A stretch of DNA of 40,676 bases from Deltaproteobacteria bacterium. Its GTDB lineage: Bacteria > Myxococcota_A > UBA796 > UBA2385. Every line of letters starts with the position of its first letter. The stretch's first letter is position 1. The stretch is taken from the NCBI GenBank assembly GCA_016792625.1, contig JAEUKK010000183.1:1-40676 (forward strand). Direction: 5' to 3'. Shown here in pieces: positions 16,886 through 25,295 of this stretch. The notes beneath the pieces are model-generated. The model saw only the letters and a list, made by a program, of their open reading frames with translations. It searched no databases and was not told the origin of the DNA. Both the position numbers and the translations under genes were made by a program.

Positions 16886-17446
16886 ATGAGCGAGGGCGCA
16901 GGGGGCAGCGTGGCGGTGGCAGAGGCGCGGGTGCTCGGCGACCGCACCCTGACCGAGATGACCCAGATCTTGCTGCCCGGGCACACCAACGCGCTGGGTG
17001 ACGCCTTTGGTGGCCAGATCGCCGCCTGGGTCGACATTTGCGCGGCGGTGGCCGCGCAGCGCTTCTGTCGGGGGCCGGTGGTCACCGCCTCGATGGACCA
17101 GCTCCACTTTTTGCGGCCGGTGCGCCGGGGCATGGTCGTGGTGCTGCAGGCGCGGGTCAACCAAGCGTGGCGCACCTCGATGGAGGTGGGCGTGCGGGTC
17201 GACGCCGAGGACCCTGCGACCGGCCAGCGCCAGCACTGCTGCAGCGCCTACCTGACCTTCGTGAAGCTCGATGCGCGCGGCCGACCGGTGCAGGTGCCCG
17301 CGCTCGACCCCGGGTCGGCCCCGCTGGCGGTGCGCCGGCAGCGTGAGGCCGAGCTGCGGCGGAACAGCCGGCTCGAGCTGCGCGCCCTGCTGCAGGCCCA
17401 CCAAGCGCGGATCGAGGCCGAAGCAGCGACCGAGAGCCCGGGCTGA
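16886..17446 (+). CDS. Acyl-CoA thioesterase, hotdog fold (YciA/BFIT-like)
   Basis: The protein has 186 residues from ATG 16886, with GGAGG five bases before; earlier in-frame starts lie inside the GT2 gene. The signature is LLPGHTNALGDAFGGQIAAWVD at 29-50, the conserved N...GxxFGG...D pattern of hexameric acyl-CoA hydrolases. MDQLHFLRPVRRGMVV (70-85) is the second hotdog strand group and SAYLTFVKLD (120-129) the last. The enzyme hydrolyses acyl-CoA to free acid and CoA in the cytoplasm. It is 19 bases after the GT2 gene, so possibly in the same transcript, but no functional link to glycan synthesis is apparent. The C-terminal 40 residues are an Arg/Glu-rich helix. Confidence 0.85.
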   Translation: MSEGAGGSVAVAEARVLGDRTLTEMTQILLPGHTNALGDAFGGQIAAWVDICAAVAAQRFCRGPVVTASMDQLHFLRPVRRGMVVVLQARVNQAWRTSMEVGVRVDAEDPATGQRQHCCSAYLTFVKLDARGRPVQVPALDPGSAPLAVRRQREAELRRNSRLELRALLQAHQARIEAEAATESPG

Positions 17447-17458
17447 AGCGGGGCCGGC

Positions 17459-18508
17459 TCAGGCCACCTTGTGCCGCAGCGCGGTGTGGGTGGTCAGGCG
17501 GCGCCAGCGCCAGTCGTTGAGGTCGGCGGGGCGGATGGTGCCGACCACATCGCCGTGGGCGGTGAGCAGCTCGATGGTGGTCTGGGCGCCCTCGAGGCCG
17601 ACCTTGTGCACCACCCAGGCGCTGTGCACCCGGTCGAGGTGCAGGAGCAGCGTGTGGCCCGGATCGGTCAGCGCGCAGACCGCGCCCACCTGGCTGATGC
17701 ACTCGATCACGCCCTGGTGCACGTGGATCGCGGCCCGGTTGCCCACCGCGAGGCTGAGCGGCACGGCGTCGGCGGCGCAGCGCTCGAGCGCGTGAACGAC
17801 GCCAGCGACGCTGATCGGCTCGGCGAAGGTCTCGCCGACCAGGCGGTAGCACTGGGCGCGGCTGAGGTTGTGCCGCTGCAGCAGGCGGAAGAAGTCGCGG
17901 GCGTCGCGCAGCTCTTGCCACTCGACCCGCAGCTGGGCGGCGCTGATCTGTGGCAGCTGCTCGACGGGGGGCGTGGGCAGCGCCTCAGTGGGCGGCGTGG
18001 CCTTCTGGTCGGCGGCGCGGTGCTTGGCGACCAGGCGCGCGAAGGCGGCGCGGTCGCTGCCCACCGAGAGGAGCACGCGCAGCGCGCTGTCGCCGTGGCG
18101 GTCGTAGAAGTGCAGGCCCATCGGCGAGGCCGGAACGCCGGGGGTGCAGACCGCGAAGCCGGCCGCCCAGCGCGAGAGCAGCAGCCGCAGCTCGGTCTGC
18201 TCGCCGCGGCAGATGGCCGTGATCTCAGCGGCGCCGATGTCACGCAGCGCGACCACCTTGCGGTGCAGGCCGACCCGGCAGTCGACGTGCAGGGTGAGCG
18301 TGCCAAGATCGGCGAGGCCACGCAGCAGACCGGGGAGGTCGTCGTCGAGGCGCACCACGTCGGCGCCGACGCGGGCGGCCATGAGCAACGCCTCGGGGCG
18401 CTGCAGGCGCGCCGCCGCCTCGGGCAGGGTCAGGCCGGGGTCAGCGGCCCAGAGGACGGCGAGCTGGTGCTGCAGGGGGAGGGCGCTGCTGGAGGGGGGA
18501 GGCTGCAT
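17459..18508 (-). CDS. HemS/ChuS-like heme-trafficking protein, divergent
   Basis: The 349 residues form two tandem domains of the hemin-degrading-factor family (about 20-165 and 190-340). Matching pieces include LLMAARVGADVVRL, ELRLLLSRWAAGFAV, LHFYDRHGDSALRVLL, FFRLLQRHNLSRAQCYRLVG, LAVGNRAAIHVHQGVIE and SAWVVHKVGLEGAQTT. In pathogens HemS/PhuS carry heme in the cytosol to heme oxygenase or degrade it directly. Here the segment that normally reads D-x-H-x-F (axial His) is DARDFF at 202-207, so the usual heme ligand appears absent (from memory of the family, not an alignment). Residues 166-190 are a Pro/Thr linker. The start ATG has GGAG five bases upstream. No heme receptor or ABC genes lie near it. 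Confidence 0.72.
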   Translation of the reverse strand: MQPPPSSSALPLQHQLAVLWAADPGLTLPEAAARLQRPEALLMAARVGADVVRLDDDLPGLLRGLADLGTLTLHVDCRVGLHRKVVALRDIGAAEITAICRGEQTELRLLLSRWAAGFAVCTPGVPASPMGLHFYDRHGDSALRVLLSVGSDRAAFARLVAKHRAADQKATPPTEALPTPPVEQLPQISAAQLRVEWQELRDARDFFRLLQRHNLSRAQCYRLVGETFAEPISVAGVVHALERCAADAVPLSLAVGNRAAIHVHQGVIECISQVGAVCALTDPGHTLLLHLDRVHSAWVVHKVGLEGAQTTIELLTAHGDVVGTIRPADLNDWRWRRLTTHTALRHKVA

Positions 18509-18592
18509 GGGGGCTCCTCAGGGGTGCGCTTTGGGGTGCGCCCAGTGTGCCCAGCCCGATGGCCCGTTTGGGGGGCTTTTCTGCGGGAATCT

Positions 18593-19375
18593 TCAGCCCT
18601 CCCGCGGGCCCGCGGGTGGCCGGGTCGGCTGTGCGCTTCGCCGCGGGCTGGCCGTCGGCGCCGCGGCCTTCGGCGGGAAGAGCAAGGTCCGCAGGCAGCC
18701 GAGGCCGTAGCGCACGGCCCGCAGCGGAGGGATCGACCGCACCGTCTCGTCGTAGCGGGCGGCCACGGGCGCCTCGCCGATGTGGGCGCCGCTGTGCAGC
18801 AGCGCGGCGAGCACCTCGTGGTCAAACACGTAGTTGTCGCTGTACTGGTCAAAAGGCAGCGCGTTGAGGCGCGCCGCGGCGTAGGCCCGCGCCCCGGTGT
18901 GCAGCTCCGAGAGCTGGGCGCCGAAGCGCAGGTTGGCCAAGCGGGTGAGCCCGCGGTTCCCCAACCGGCGCCAACCGGGGATGGGCGTCGCGGGCCCGGG
19001 CAAGAAGCGGCTGCCGAGCATGGCGTCAGCGCCGCTGTCCTCGAGCTGCAGCGCGAGGTTGACCGTGGCCGCGGTCGCGTATTGGCCGTCGCCGTGCAGC
19101 AGCACCACTGCGCCGCAACCCCGGGCCAACGCAGCCGCGAAGCCCGTCTTTTGTGCGCCGCCGTAGCCGCGGTTCTGGGCGTGGCGCAGCAGCCGGGTCT
19201 CGGCGGGCCGCGGCTGGCTCAGGGCAAGTGGGCGCGCGCTCCCGTCGTCGACCACGTAGGGCAGCAGCTCGCGGCCGCTGCGCCGCTCCCAATCGGCCAG
19301 CTCGGCGAGCACGCGGGCCAGCGGGCCGGGTGTGTCGAGGGTGGGGATCACCACGGCGATCCGCGCGGGGCTCAC
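18593..19375 (-). CDS. GT2-family glycosyltransferase (DPM1/polyprenyl-phosphate type)
   Basis: The protein has 260 residues from GTG 19375, which overlaps the stop of the upstream transferase (GTGA). The longer open frame lies within that gene. The core has RIAVVIPTLDTPGPLARVL at the N-terminus, NRGYGGAQKTGFAAAL, then the nucleotide/metal site VVLLHGDGQYA and SRFLPG. This is the arrangement of dolichyl-phosphate-mannose-synthase-like GT2 enzymes, which load a sugar on a polyprenyl phosphate or act on a lipid acceptor. The C-terminus is Pro/Arg-rich and has no clear membrane helices. It probably works with the adjacent GT2 in surface glycan assembly. Confidence 0.75.
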   Translation of the reverse strand: MSPARIAVVIPTLDTPGPLARVLAELADWERRSGRELLPYVVDDGSARPLALSQPRPAETRLLRHAQNRGYGGAQKTGFAAALARGCGAVVLLHGDGQYATAATVNLALQLEDSGADAMLGSRFLPGPATPIPGWRRLGNRGLTRLANLRFGAQLSELHTGARAYAAARLNALPFDQYSDNYVFDHEVLAALLHSGAHIGEAPVAARYDETVRSIPPLRAVRYGLGCLRTLLFPPKAAAPTASPRRSAQPTRPPAGPREG

Positions 19376-20388
19376 GGGGCCCCCGCGGCGGCGCCGGCCG
19401 GGCGGCGGAGCAGATCGTCGGGGCGGACGTGGTGGCGCAGCAGGTGGCGCCACATCTCGACCTCGCCGGCCCGCCAGCGGGCTTGGTCGGTCCGGCGCTT
19501 GCGCAGCGCGGCGGGCAGGTCGGCCAGCCCGGCGATCCCGCCCGCCGCCGCCCCCACCGCGCCCAGCGGCCCGGCCTGGGCGCCGATCCCGCGGCCCAGG
19601 GCGGCGGCGAGGCCGAGCGCGCAGAGGCGCGCCCCCGTCCATAGGGGCATCGAGAGCAACGCGCTGGTCGGCAATGAGCGCGCGGCGGCTCGCAGGCGGT
19701 TGCGCTCGACCCAGAAGGACTTGGCCGGGCCCCCGCGGCCATAGCTGGCCCCGAGCGCGTGGTGCACGAGCGCCCCCTCGACGAAAAAGACGCGGAAGCC
19801 CAGCCGCCGGGCGCGCAGGCTGAGGTCGAGGTCCTCGCCGAAGGCGCCGAAGTCGCCGTCAAAGCCGCCGGTCTCGCGCAGGACCGCCGGGGTCAGCAGG
19901 GCCGCCGCGCCCGAGAAGGCGCCCACCTCGCCGCAGGCCGGGGCCCGGGCGGCCTCTTGCCGCAGCCCCCGCTCGCGGGCGAGGTTGAAGCCGTCCAGAA
20001 AGAGGCGGTGACCGCTGTTGTCGACGCGCCCGCTCCCGTCGTCGAGCAGGATGCGCGGCTGGTAAATGCCCTCGCCGCGGGCCTCGACTGCCTCGAGCAG
20101 GCGGGCGCTGAGCTGCACATCACAGAGGGTGTCGTCGTTGAGCAGCAGCACCGGGCCGTCGGCGCGCAGCGCCTCGAGGCCCAGGTTGGCGGTGCGGGCG
20201 AAGCCCTCGGCGCGCGCCGTGTGGACCACCTCGACGCCCGGATCGATGGGCACCCCGGCCGGGCGGGCGGCGGCCACGAGCACCCGGTCGAGCGGGCGGG
20301 CCTGCCGGGCGAGGCTGGCCAAGCAGGCCCGCAGCCGGGGCCCGCCGAAGGCCGTCACCACCAGGGCCGAGAGGCGAGGGGAGGGGAT
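19372..20388 (-). CDS. GT2-family glycosyltransferase (rhamnosyltransferase-like), apparent ATC start
   Basis: The protein has about 338 residues. The core reads RLSALVVTAFGGPRLRACL, then LLLNDDTLCDV (D-D-T metal/nucleotide site), SGAAALLTPAVLRETGGFD, and the catalytic-base region FGEDLDLSLRARRLGF. These are characteristic of WbbL-like transferases. A hydrophobic C-terminal region (about 245-300) may be membrane-associated. There is no ATG, GTG or TTG at a suitable place. The first GTG (20361) would delete half of the first core strand, and the earlier ATG (20508) lies inside aroC. An ATC at 20388 is preceded by GGAGCGCCC at the same spacing used by other genes here, so I place the start there. 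Confidence 0.75.
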   Translation of the reverse strand: MPSPRLSALVVTAFGGPRLRACLASLARQARPLDRVLVAAARPAGVPIDPGVEVVHTARAEGFARTANLGLEALRADGPVLLLNDDTLCDVQLSARLLEAVEARGEGIYQPRILLDDGSGRVDNSGHRLFLDGFNLARERGLRQEAARAPACGEVGAFSGAAALLTPAVLRETGGFDGDFGAFGEDLDLSLRARRLGFRVFFVEGALVHHALGASYGRGGPAKSFWVERNRLRAAARSLPTSALLSMPLWTGARLCALGLAAALGRGIGAQAGPLGAVGAAAGGIAGLADLPAALRKRRTDQARWRAGEVEMWRHLLRHHVRPDDLLRRPAGAAAGAP

Positions 20389-20451
20389 GGGCGCTCCGGT
20401 GCGGCGTGGCGCCGTGGTCGGCGCGGCGCTAGCCCGCGCGCGGAGGTGGCC

Positions 20452-21588
20452 GTGGCGGGTAACAGCTTTGGGCAGGCGTTTCGGATCACGACCTTCGGCG
20501 AGAGCCACGGGGGCGCCCTCGGGGTGGTCATCGACGGCTGCCCGCCCGACCTGCCGCTCGACCTCGCTGCGGTGCAGGCCGCGCTCGACCGCCGCCGCCC
20601 TGGGGCCTCACCCCTGGTGAGCGCGCGCCGCGAGCCCGATGTGGTCGAGGTCGTCTCGGGGCTGTTCGCCGATCGCACCTTGGGCGGGCCGCTGACCCTG
20701 CTCGTCCGCAACGCCGACGCCGACCCGCGGGCTTATGCCCTGACCGCCGATCAATTTCGCCCCTCGCACGCCGACTACAGCGTCGCGGTCAAGTATGGGC
20801 ACAGCACGTGGCAAGGCGGCGGGCGCGCCTCGGCCCGCGAGACCGTGGCCCGGGTGGCCGCCGGCGCGGTGGCCGACCAGGTCCTCGCCGCGCTCTGCCC
20901 TGGCCTCGAGGTGCTCGCCTGGGTGGCCCGCCTCGGCGGGATCAGCGCGCTGGTCGATGAACAGACCCTCAGCCGAGCGCAGATCGAGGCCTCATTGGTG
21001 CGCTGCCCCGACCCGGTGGCCAGCGCGGCGATGGTCGCGCGCATCGAAGAGGTGCGCGCCCGCGGCGACACCGTGGGCGGCGTCATTCACTTCCGCGCCC
21101 AGGGGGTGCCCGCGGGCCTGGGCGAGCCCGTCTTTGACAAGCTCGAGGCCGAGCTGGCCAAGGCCCTGCTCAGCCTGCCAGCGGCCAAGGGCTTCGAGAG
21201 CGGCAGCGGTTTTGCGGGGGCCGAGCTCACCGGCAGCGCCCACAACGACCCCTTTGTGCCCGACGGCGCGGGGGGCGCGCGCACGAGCTCCAACCGATCG
21301 GGTGGGGTGCAAGGGGGGATCTCCAACGGAATGCCCGTAACCGGTGCGGTGGCCTTCAAGCCGGTGGCCACCATCTTTAGCCCGCAGCAGACCATCAACA
21401 CCGCCGGCGAGCCCGTCGAGCTGCGGGCGCGGGGGCGCCATGACCCCTGCGTGCTGCCCCGAGCCGTGCCCATGGTCGAGGCGATGGTGCTGCTCGTGCT
21501 CTGCGATCAGCTGCTGCGCCTGCGGGCCCAGACCGGGCGCGTCGGGCCGGCGCCGCTGCGGCCCCCCGCGGCCTGGTCGCCGCGCTGA
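20452..21588 (+). CDS. aroC: Chorismate synthase
   Basis: The protein has 378 residues from GTG 20452, with GGAGG five bases upstream. Its start MAGNSFGQAFRITTFGESHG is the family's N-terminus, with catalytic-type H19 in GESHG. Other family blocks include FRPSHADYS, GGGRASARET, GSGFAGAELTGSAHNDPF, RTSSNRSGGVQGGISNGMP and HDPCVLPRAVPMVEAM. The enzyme converts 5-enolpyruvylshikimate-3-phosphate to chorismate using reduced FMN, the last common step of aromatic amino acid synthesis. It is a single gene, divergent from the GT2 pair with 63 bases between the starts. The position before GGGRASARET reads GHSTWQ where E. coli has LRDYR, a family variant. Confidence 0.95.
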   Translation: MAGNSFGQAFRITTFGESHGGALGVVIDGCPPDLPLDLAAVQAALDRRRPGASPLVSARREPDVVEVVSGLFADRTLGGPLTLLVRNADADPRAYALTADQFRPSHADYSVAVKYGHSTWQGGGRASARETVARVAAGAVADQVLAALCPGLEVLAWVARLGGISALVDEQTLSRAQIEASLVRCPDPVASAAMVARIEEVRARGDTVGGVIHFRAQGVPAGLGEPVFDKLEAELAKALLSLPAAKGFESGSGFAGAELTGSAHNDPFVPDGAGGARTSSNRSGGVQGGISNGMPVTGAVAFKPVATIFSPQQTINTAGEPVELRARGRHDPCVLPRAVPMVEAMVLLVLCDQLLRLRAQTGRVGPAPLRPPAAWSPR

Positions 21589-21718
21589 GCGGGCCGCGCC
21601 GTCACGGGAACGCCCCGCGGGCACCCTGGGCCGCGGCGGCGGGCCCGCAATAGGGCCCCAGCCCCGCGAGGTCGGCCACACGGTCGTCCAAAAGCGCAGG
21701 CCAACGTAGAGGACCGCA

Positions 21719-23536
<1,818 letters not shown>

Positions 23537-23610
23537 GCCCAGCGCCGGCGGCCCGACCGCCGGCCAGCTCCTCGGCGAAACAAAATCGGCCGCATCAGGC
23601 CAACGTTGAG

Positions 23611-23635
23611 AGGGGGGCGCCTGCGGCCCCCCTTT
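23611..23635 (+). terminator. Intrinsic terminator of typA
   Basis: A perfect 8-base stem, AGGGGGGC and GCCCCCCT, with a 7-base loop is followed by TT. It starts 75 bases after the typA stop. The T-tract is short, as in many high-GC genomes. Confidence 0.7.
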
Positions 23636-23700
23636 CGCGCGTCGCCGGGGCCCCGGTCGGCGCTCCGCCTGCGGCGGGATCGCCGCCCGCCCGGCTCGGT

Positions 23701-23756
23701 CGCTGCGCGGCCGCCGCTGCGCGACCGCCGCTGCGCGACCGCCGCTGCGCGGCGCG
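23701..23756. repeat. Four tandem copies of a 14-base unit
   Basis: The unit CGCTGCGCGACCGC occurs four times in a row with no gap. Copies 2 and 3 (23715-23742) are identical. Copy 1 has one change (G for A at position 10), and copy 4 diverges over its last five bases. It lies between two convergent terminators, so it is not likely to be a promoter element. Confidence 0.8.
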
Positions 23757-23836
23757 CGCCGGTCGGCCGGGCGCGGGCCTAGCCTGGATTCATGCGCCTT
23801 CAGCGCGCACCACCCCGAGGACGGCCTGACGCAAAC

Positions 23837-23867
23837 AGGCCCCGACCAGGCGTGCTGGGCGGGGCCT
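23837..23867 (-). terminator. Intrinsic terminator of the zinc-ribbon/AgmX gene
   Basis: On the minus strand AGGCCCCG pairs with CGGGGCCT. Inside, CCAG pairs with CTGG across a single mismatch around a 5-base loop, and GTTTG follows. It begins 22 bases after the stop at 23889. Confidence 0.7.
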
Positions 23868-23888
23868 CGGCGGGGGACCCCCCGGGGC

Positions 23889-25109
23889 TCAGAGCGTGAG
23901 CTGGTAGTCGGTCGTATACGCCGAGCTGCCCTCAAAGGGCGGGAAGTTCAGCGAGCGCACCGCCGCCGAGAGGCAGACGTCGAACTCGGTGCCCTTGAAT
24001 TCGGCGGTGACCACCCGCGCCTTGCTCACCGCGCCGCTGGGCTGCACGCTCAGGTTCATGCGCACGACCCGTGGCAGCTCGCCAGTGCGCTGCTTTTGAT
24101 CCATGTAGCAACGCTTCACCTTGCTGTTGTTGCTGATGATGGTGTGCATCACGGTGGGGTCGACCGGCGGGCCGCTGCGCGCGGGGGCCGACGCGGGCGC
24201 GGGGGCCGGCGCGGGCTCGGGCCGGGGCGCGGGCTCGGCGCGGGGGGCGGGCGCAGGGGTCGCCGCCACGTCGCGGCCGCTGCCCCGCACAGGCACCGCC
24301 TCGACGGGGGCGGGGCGCGGCGCTGCCGCCACGGCGGGCGCGGGCGCCTCGACCGGCGCGGGGGCGGGCTCGGGCTCTTCGGCGGCCAGGGTCGAGGCGG
24401 CGGCCGGCGCCGGGGTCGGCTTCGGGGCCGGCGGCGGGGGCGGCGAAGCGGCGACCGTAATGGGCTCGGGCGCGCTCAGGCTCGAGGCGACGGCGTGCAC
24501 GCCGCCCGCGCCCAGCGCGGCGAAGACCACGGCGAGGCCGACGCTCGCGCCGACGCTCGCCGGCCGGCGGCCGCGGTCGCCGGTGACCAGCACGAACAGC
24601 CCGCTCAGGGCGCCGGCCAGGGCCAGCAGCAGGCCGACCACGCGCAGAGTGGCGTCGCCGCCGATGTTCACAGCGAGGGTCATCGCGCCGACCGCGGCGA
24701 TCAAGCTGCCGCCGAGCACCACGCCGAGGTCGCCGCCGGGGTCATGGCCCCCGACCGGCGCGGGGGCCGCCGAGGCGGGCGCGGGTGCGGCGGGGGAGGG
24801 CATCGCCGGCGCGCTCTGGCGGGCGCGGACCGGCGCGGGGGGCGGCGCGAGGTCGACCGCGACGGTGGGGCGCTCTTCGTGCAGCTCTTCGTCGGCCGCG
24901 CTGAGCGCGAGCTCGCCGCCGTGCTGCGCCGGAATGTCGGTGATCTGGGTCTTCTCGTCGACCGAGGGCACCGGCCCCGCGCCAGGGCCCGGCCGCGGAA
25001 TGAGCATGCGGTGGCCACACTTGCGGCAGGTGGCCTTGTTGACCGCCTTGCTCAGCTTGTGGTCTGGGATGTTGTAGCTCGCGCTGCAGTTGTCGCAGAC
25101 GACCCGCAT
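23889..25109 (-). CDS. MJ0042 zinc-ribbon protein with AgmX/PglI-type periplasmic domain
   Basis: The product has 406 residues. The N-terminal zinc ribbon has C5-x2-C8 and C28-x2-C31 (VVCDNCSASYNIPD ... CRKCGHRM). A Pro/Ala-rich linker leads to three hydrophobic segments (about 127-148, 155-177 and 184-208). A long Pro/Ala/Glu stretch (215-315) follows that could span the periplasm. The C-terminal AgmX/PglI-type (TonB-C-like) domain is at 317-406 (VKRCYMDQKQ, MNLSVQPSGAVSKARV, CLSAAVRSLNFPPF). Such proteins are frequent in Myxococcota, where AgmX is tied to gliding motility complexes. Three membrane segments put the ribbon in the cytosol and the AgmX domain outside, so it could relay force or a signal across the membrane. 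It has its own strong promoter. Confidence 0.85.
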   Translation of the reverse strand: MRVVCDNCSASYNIPDHKLSKAVNKATCRKCGHRMLIPRPGPGAGPVPSVDEKTQITDIPAQHGGELALSAADEELHEERPTVAVDLAPPPAPVRARQSAPAMPSPAAPAPASAAPAPVGGHDPGGDLGVVLGGSLIAAVGAMTLAVNIGGDATLRVVGLLLALAGALSGLFVLVTGDRGRRPASVGASVGLAVVFAALGAGGVHAVASSLSAPEPITVAASPPPPPAPKPTPAPAAASTLAAEEPEPAPAPVEAPAPAVAAAPRPAPVEAVPVRGSGRDVAATPAPAPRAEPAPRPEPAPAPAPASAPARSGPPVDPTVMHTIISNNSKVKRCYMDQKQRTGELPRVVRMNLSVQPSGAVSKARVVTAEFKGTEFDVCLSAAVRSLNFPPFEGSSAYTTDYQLTL

Positions 25110-25261
25110 GGTGGCCCCGAGGTCCGCGCCGGCAGGGCCGCGCGCGGTGGATGGTGCAGGGGAGGGTGGGCGCCGTCGCCCGGGCCCGCCCGGCCAGCCC
25201 TGAAGCTGGCGCGTCGCCGCGGCACGTGCGCCAGGGCCGCGGGAGTGTATGCCAAGGCGCG

Positions 25262-25290
25262 GTCTTAGTGCGAGGACCTCGCGCTGTCAA
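25262..25290 (-). promoter_or_regulatory. Sigma-70-type promoter for the zinc-ribbon/AgmX gene
   Basis: On the minus strand a perfect -35 box TTGACA (25285-25290) is followed by exactly 17 bases and then TAAGAC (25262-25267) as the -10, which matches consensus at only three positions. It lies just after the stop of the GT-C-like gene (25296). Transcription would start near 25255 and leave a leader of about 145 bases. Confidence 0.6.
25270..25282. promoter_or_regulatory. Palindromic operator-like site inside the promoter spacer
   Basis: GCGAGG-A-CCTCGC is a perfect 6+1+6 inverted repeat lying between the -35 and -10 boxes. A dimeric regulator bound there would block RNA polymerase, or twist the spacer as MerR-type activators do. 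The regulator is unknown. Confidence 0.5.
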
Positions 25291-25295
25291 CGGGG

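Larger units (their letters stand above)
23537..23888. other. Intergenic region between convergent typA and the AgmX-type gene (352 bases)
   Basis: This stretch holds no gene that I can support. It contains a terminator for typA at 23611-23635, a GC-rich segment with a 14-base tandem repeat at 23701-23756, and a second terminator on the opposite strand at 23837-23867. The open frames across it are low-complexity Arg/Ala/Pro shadows. Confidence 0.8.

Noticed and set aside
19759..20451. Upstream 231-codon extension of the aroC frame
   Set aside because: It runs antisense to the GT2 gene and has no family similarity. The MAGNSFGQ start with GGAGG is the true N-terminus.
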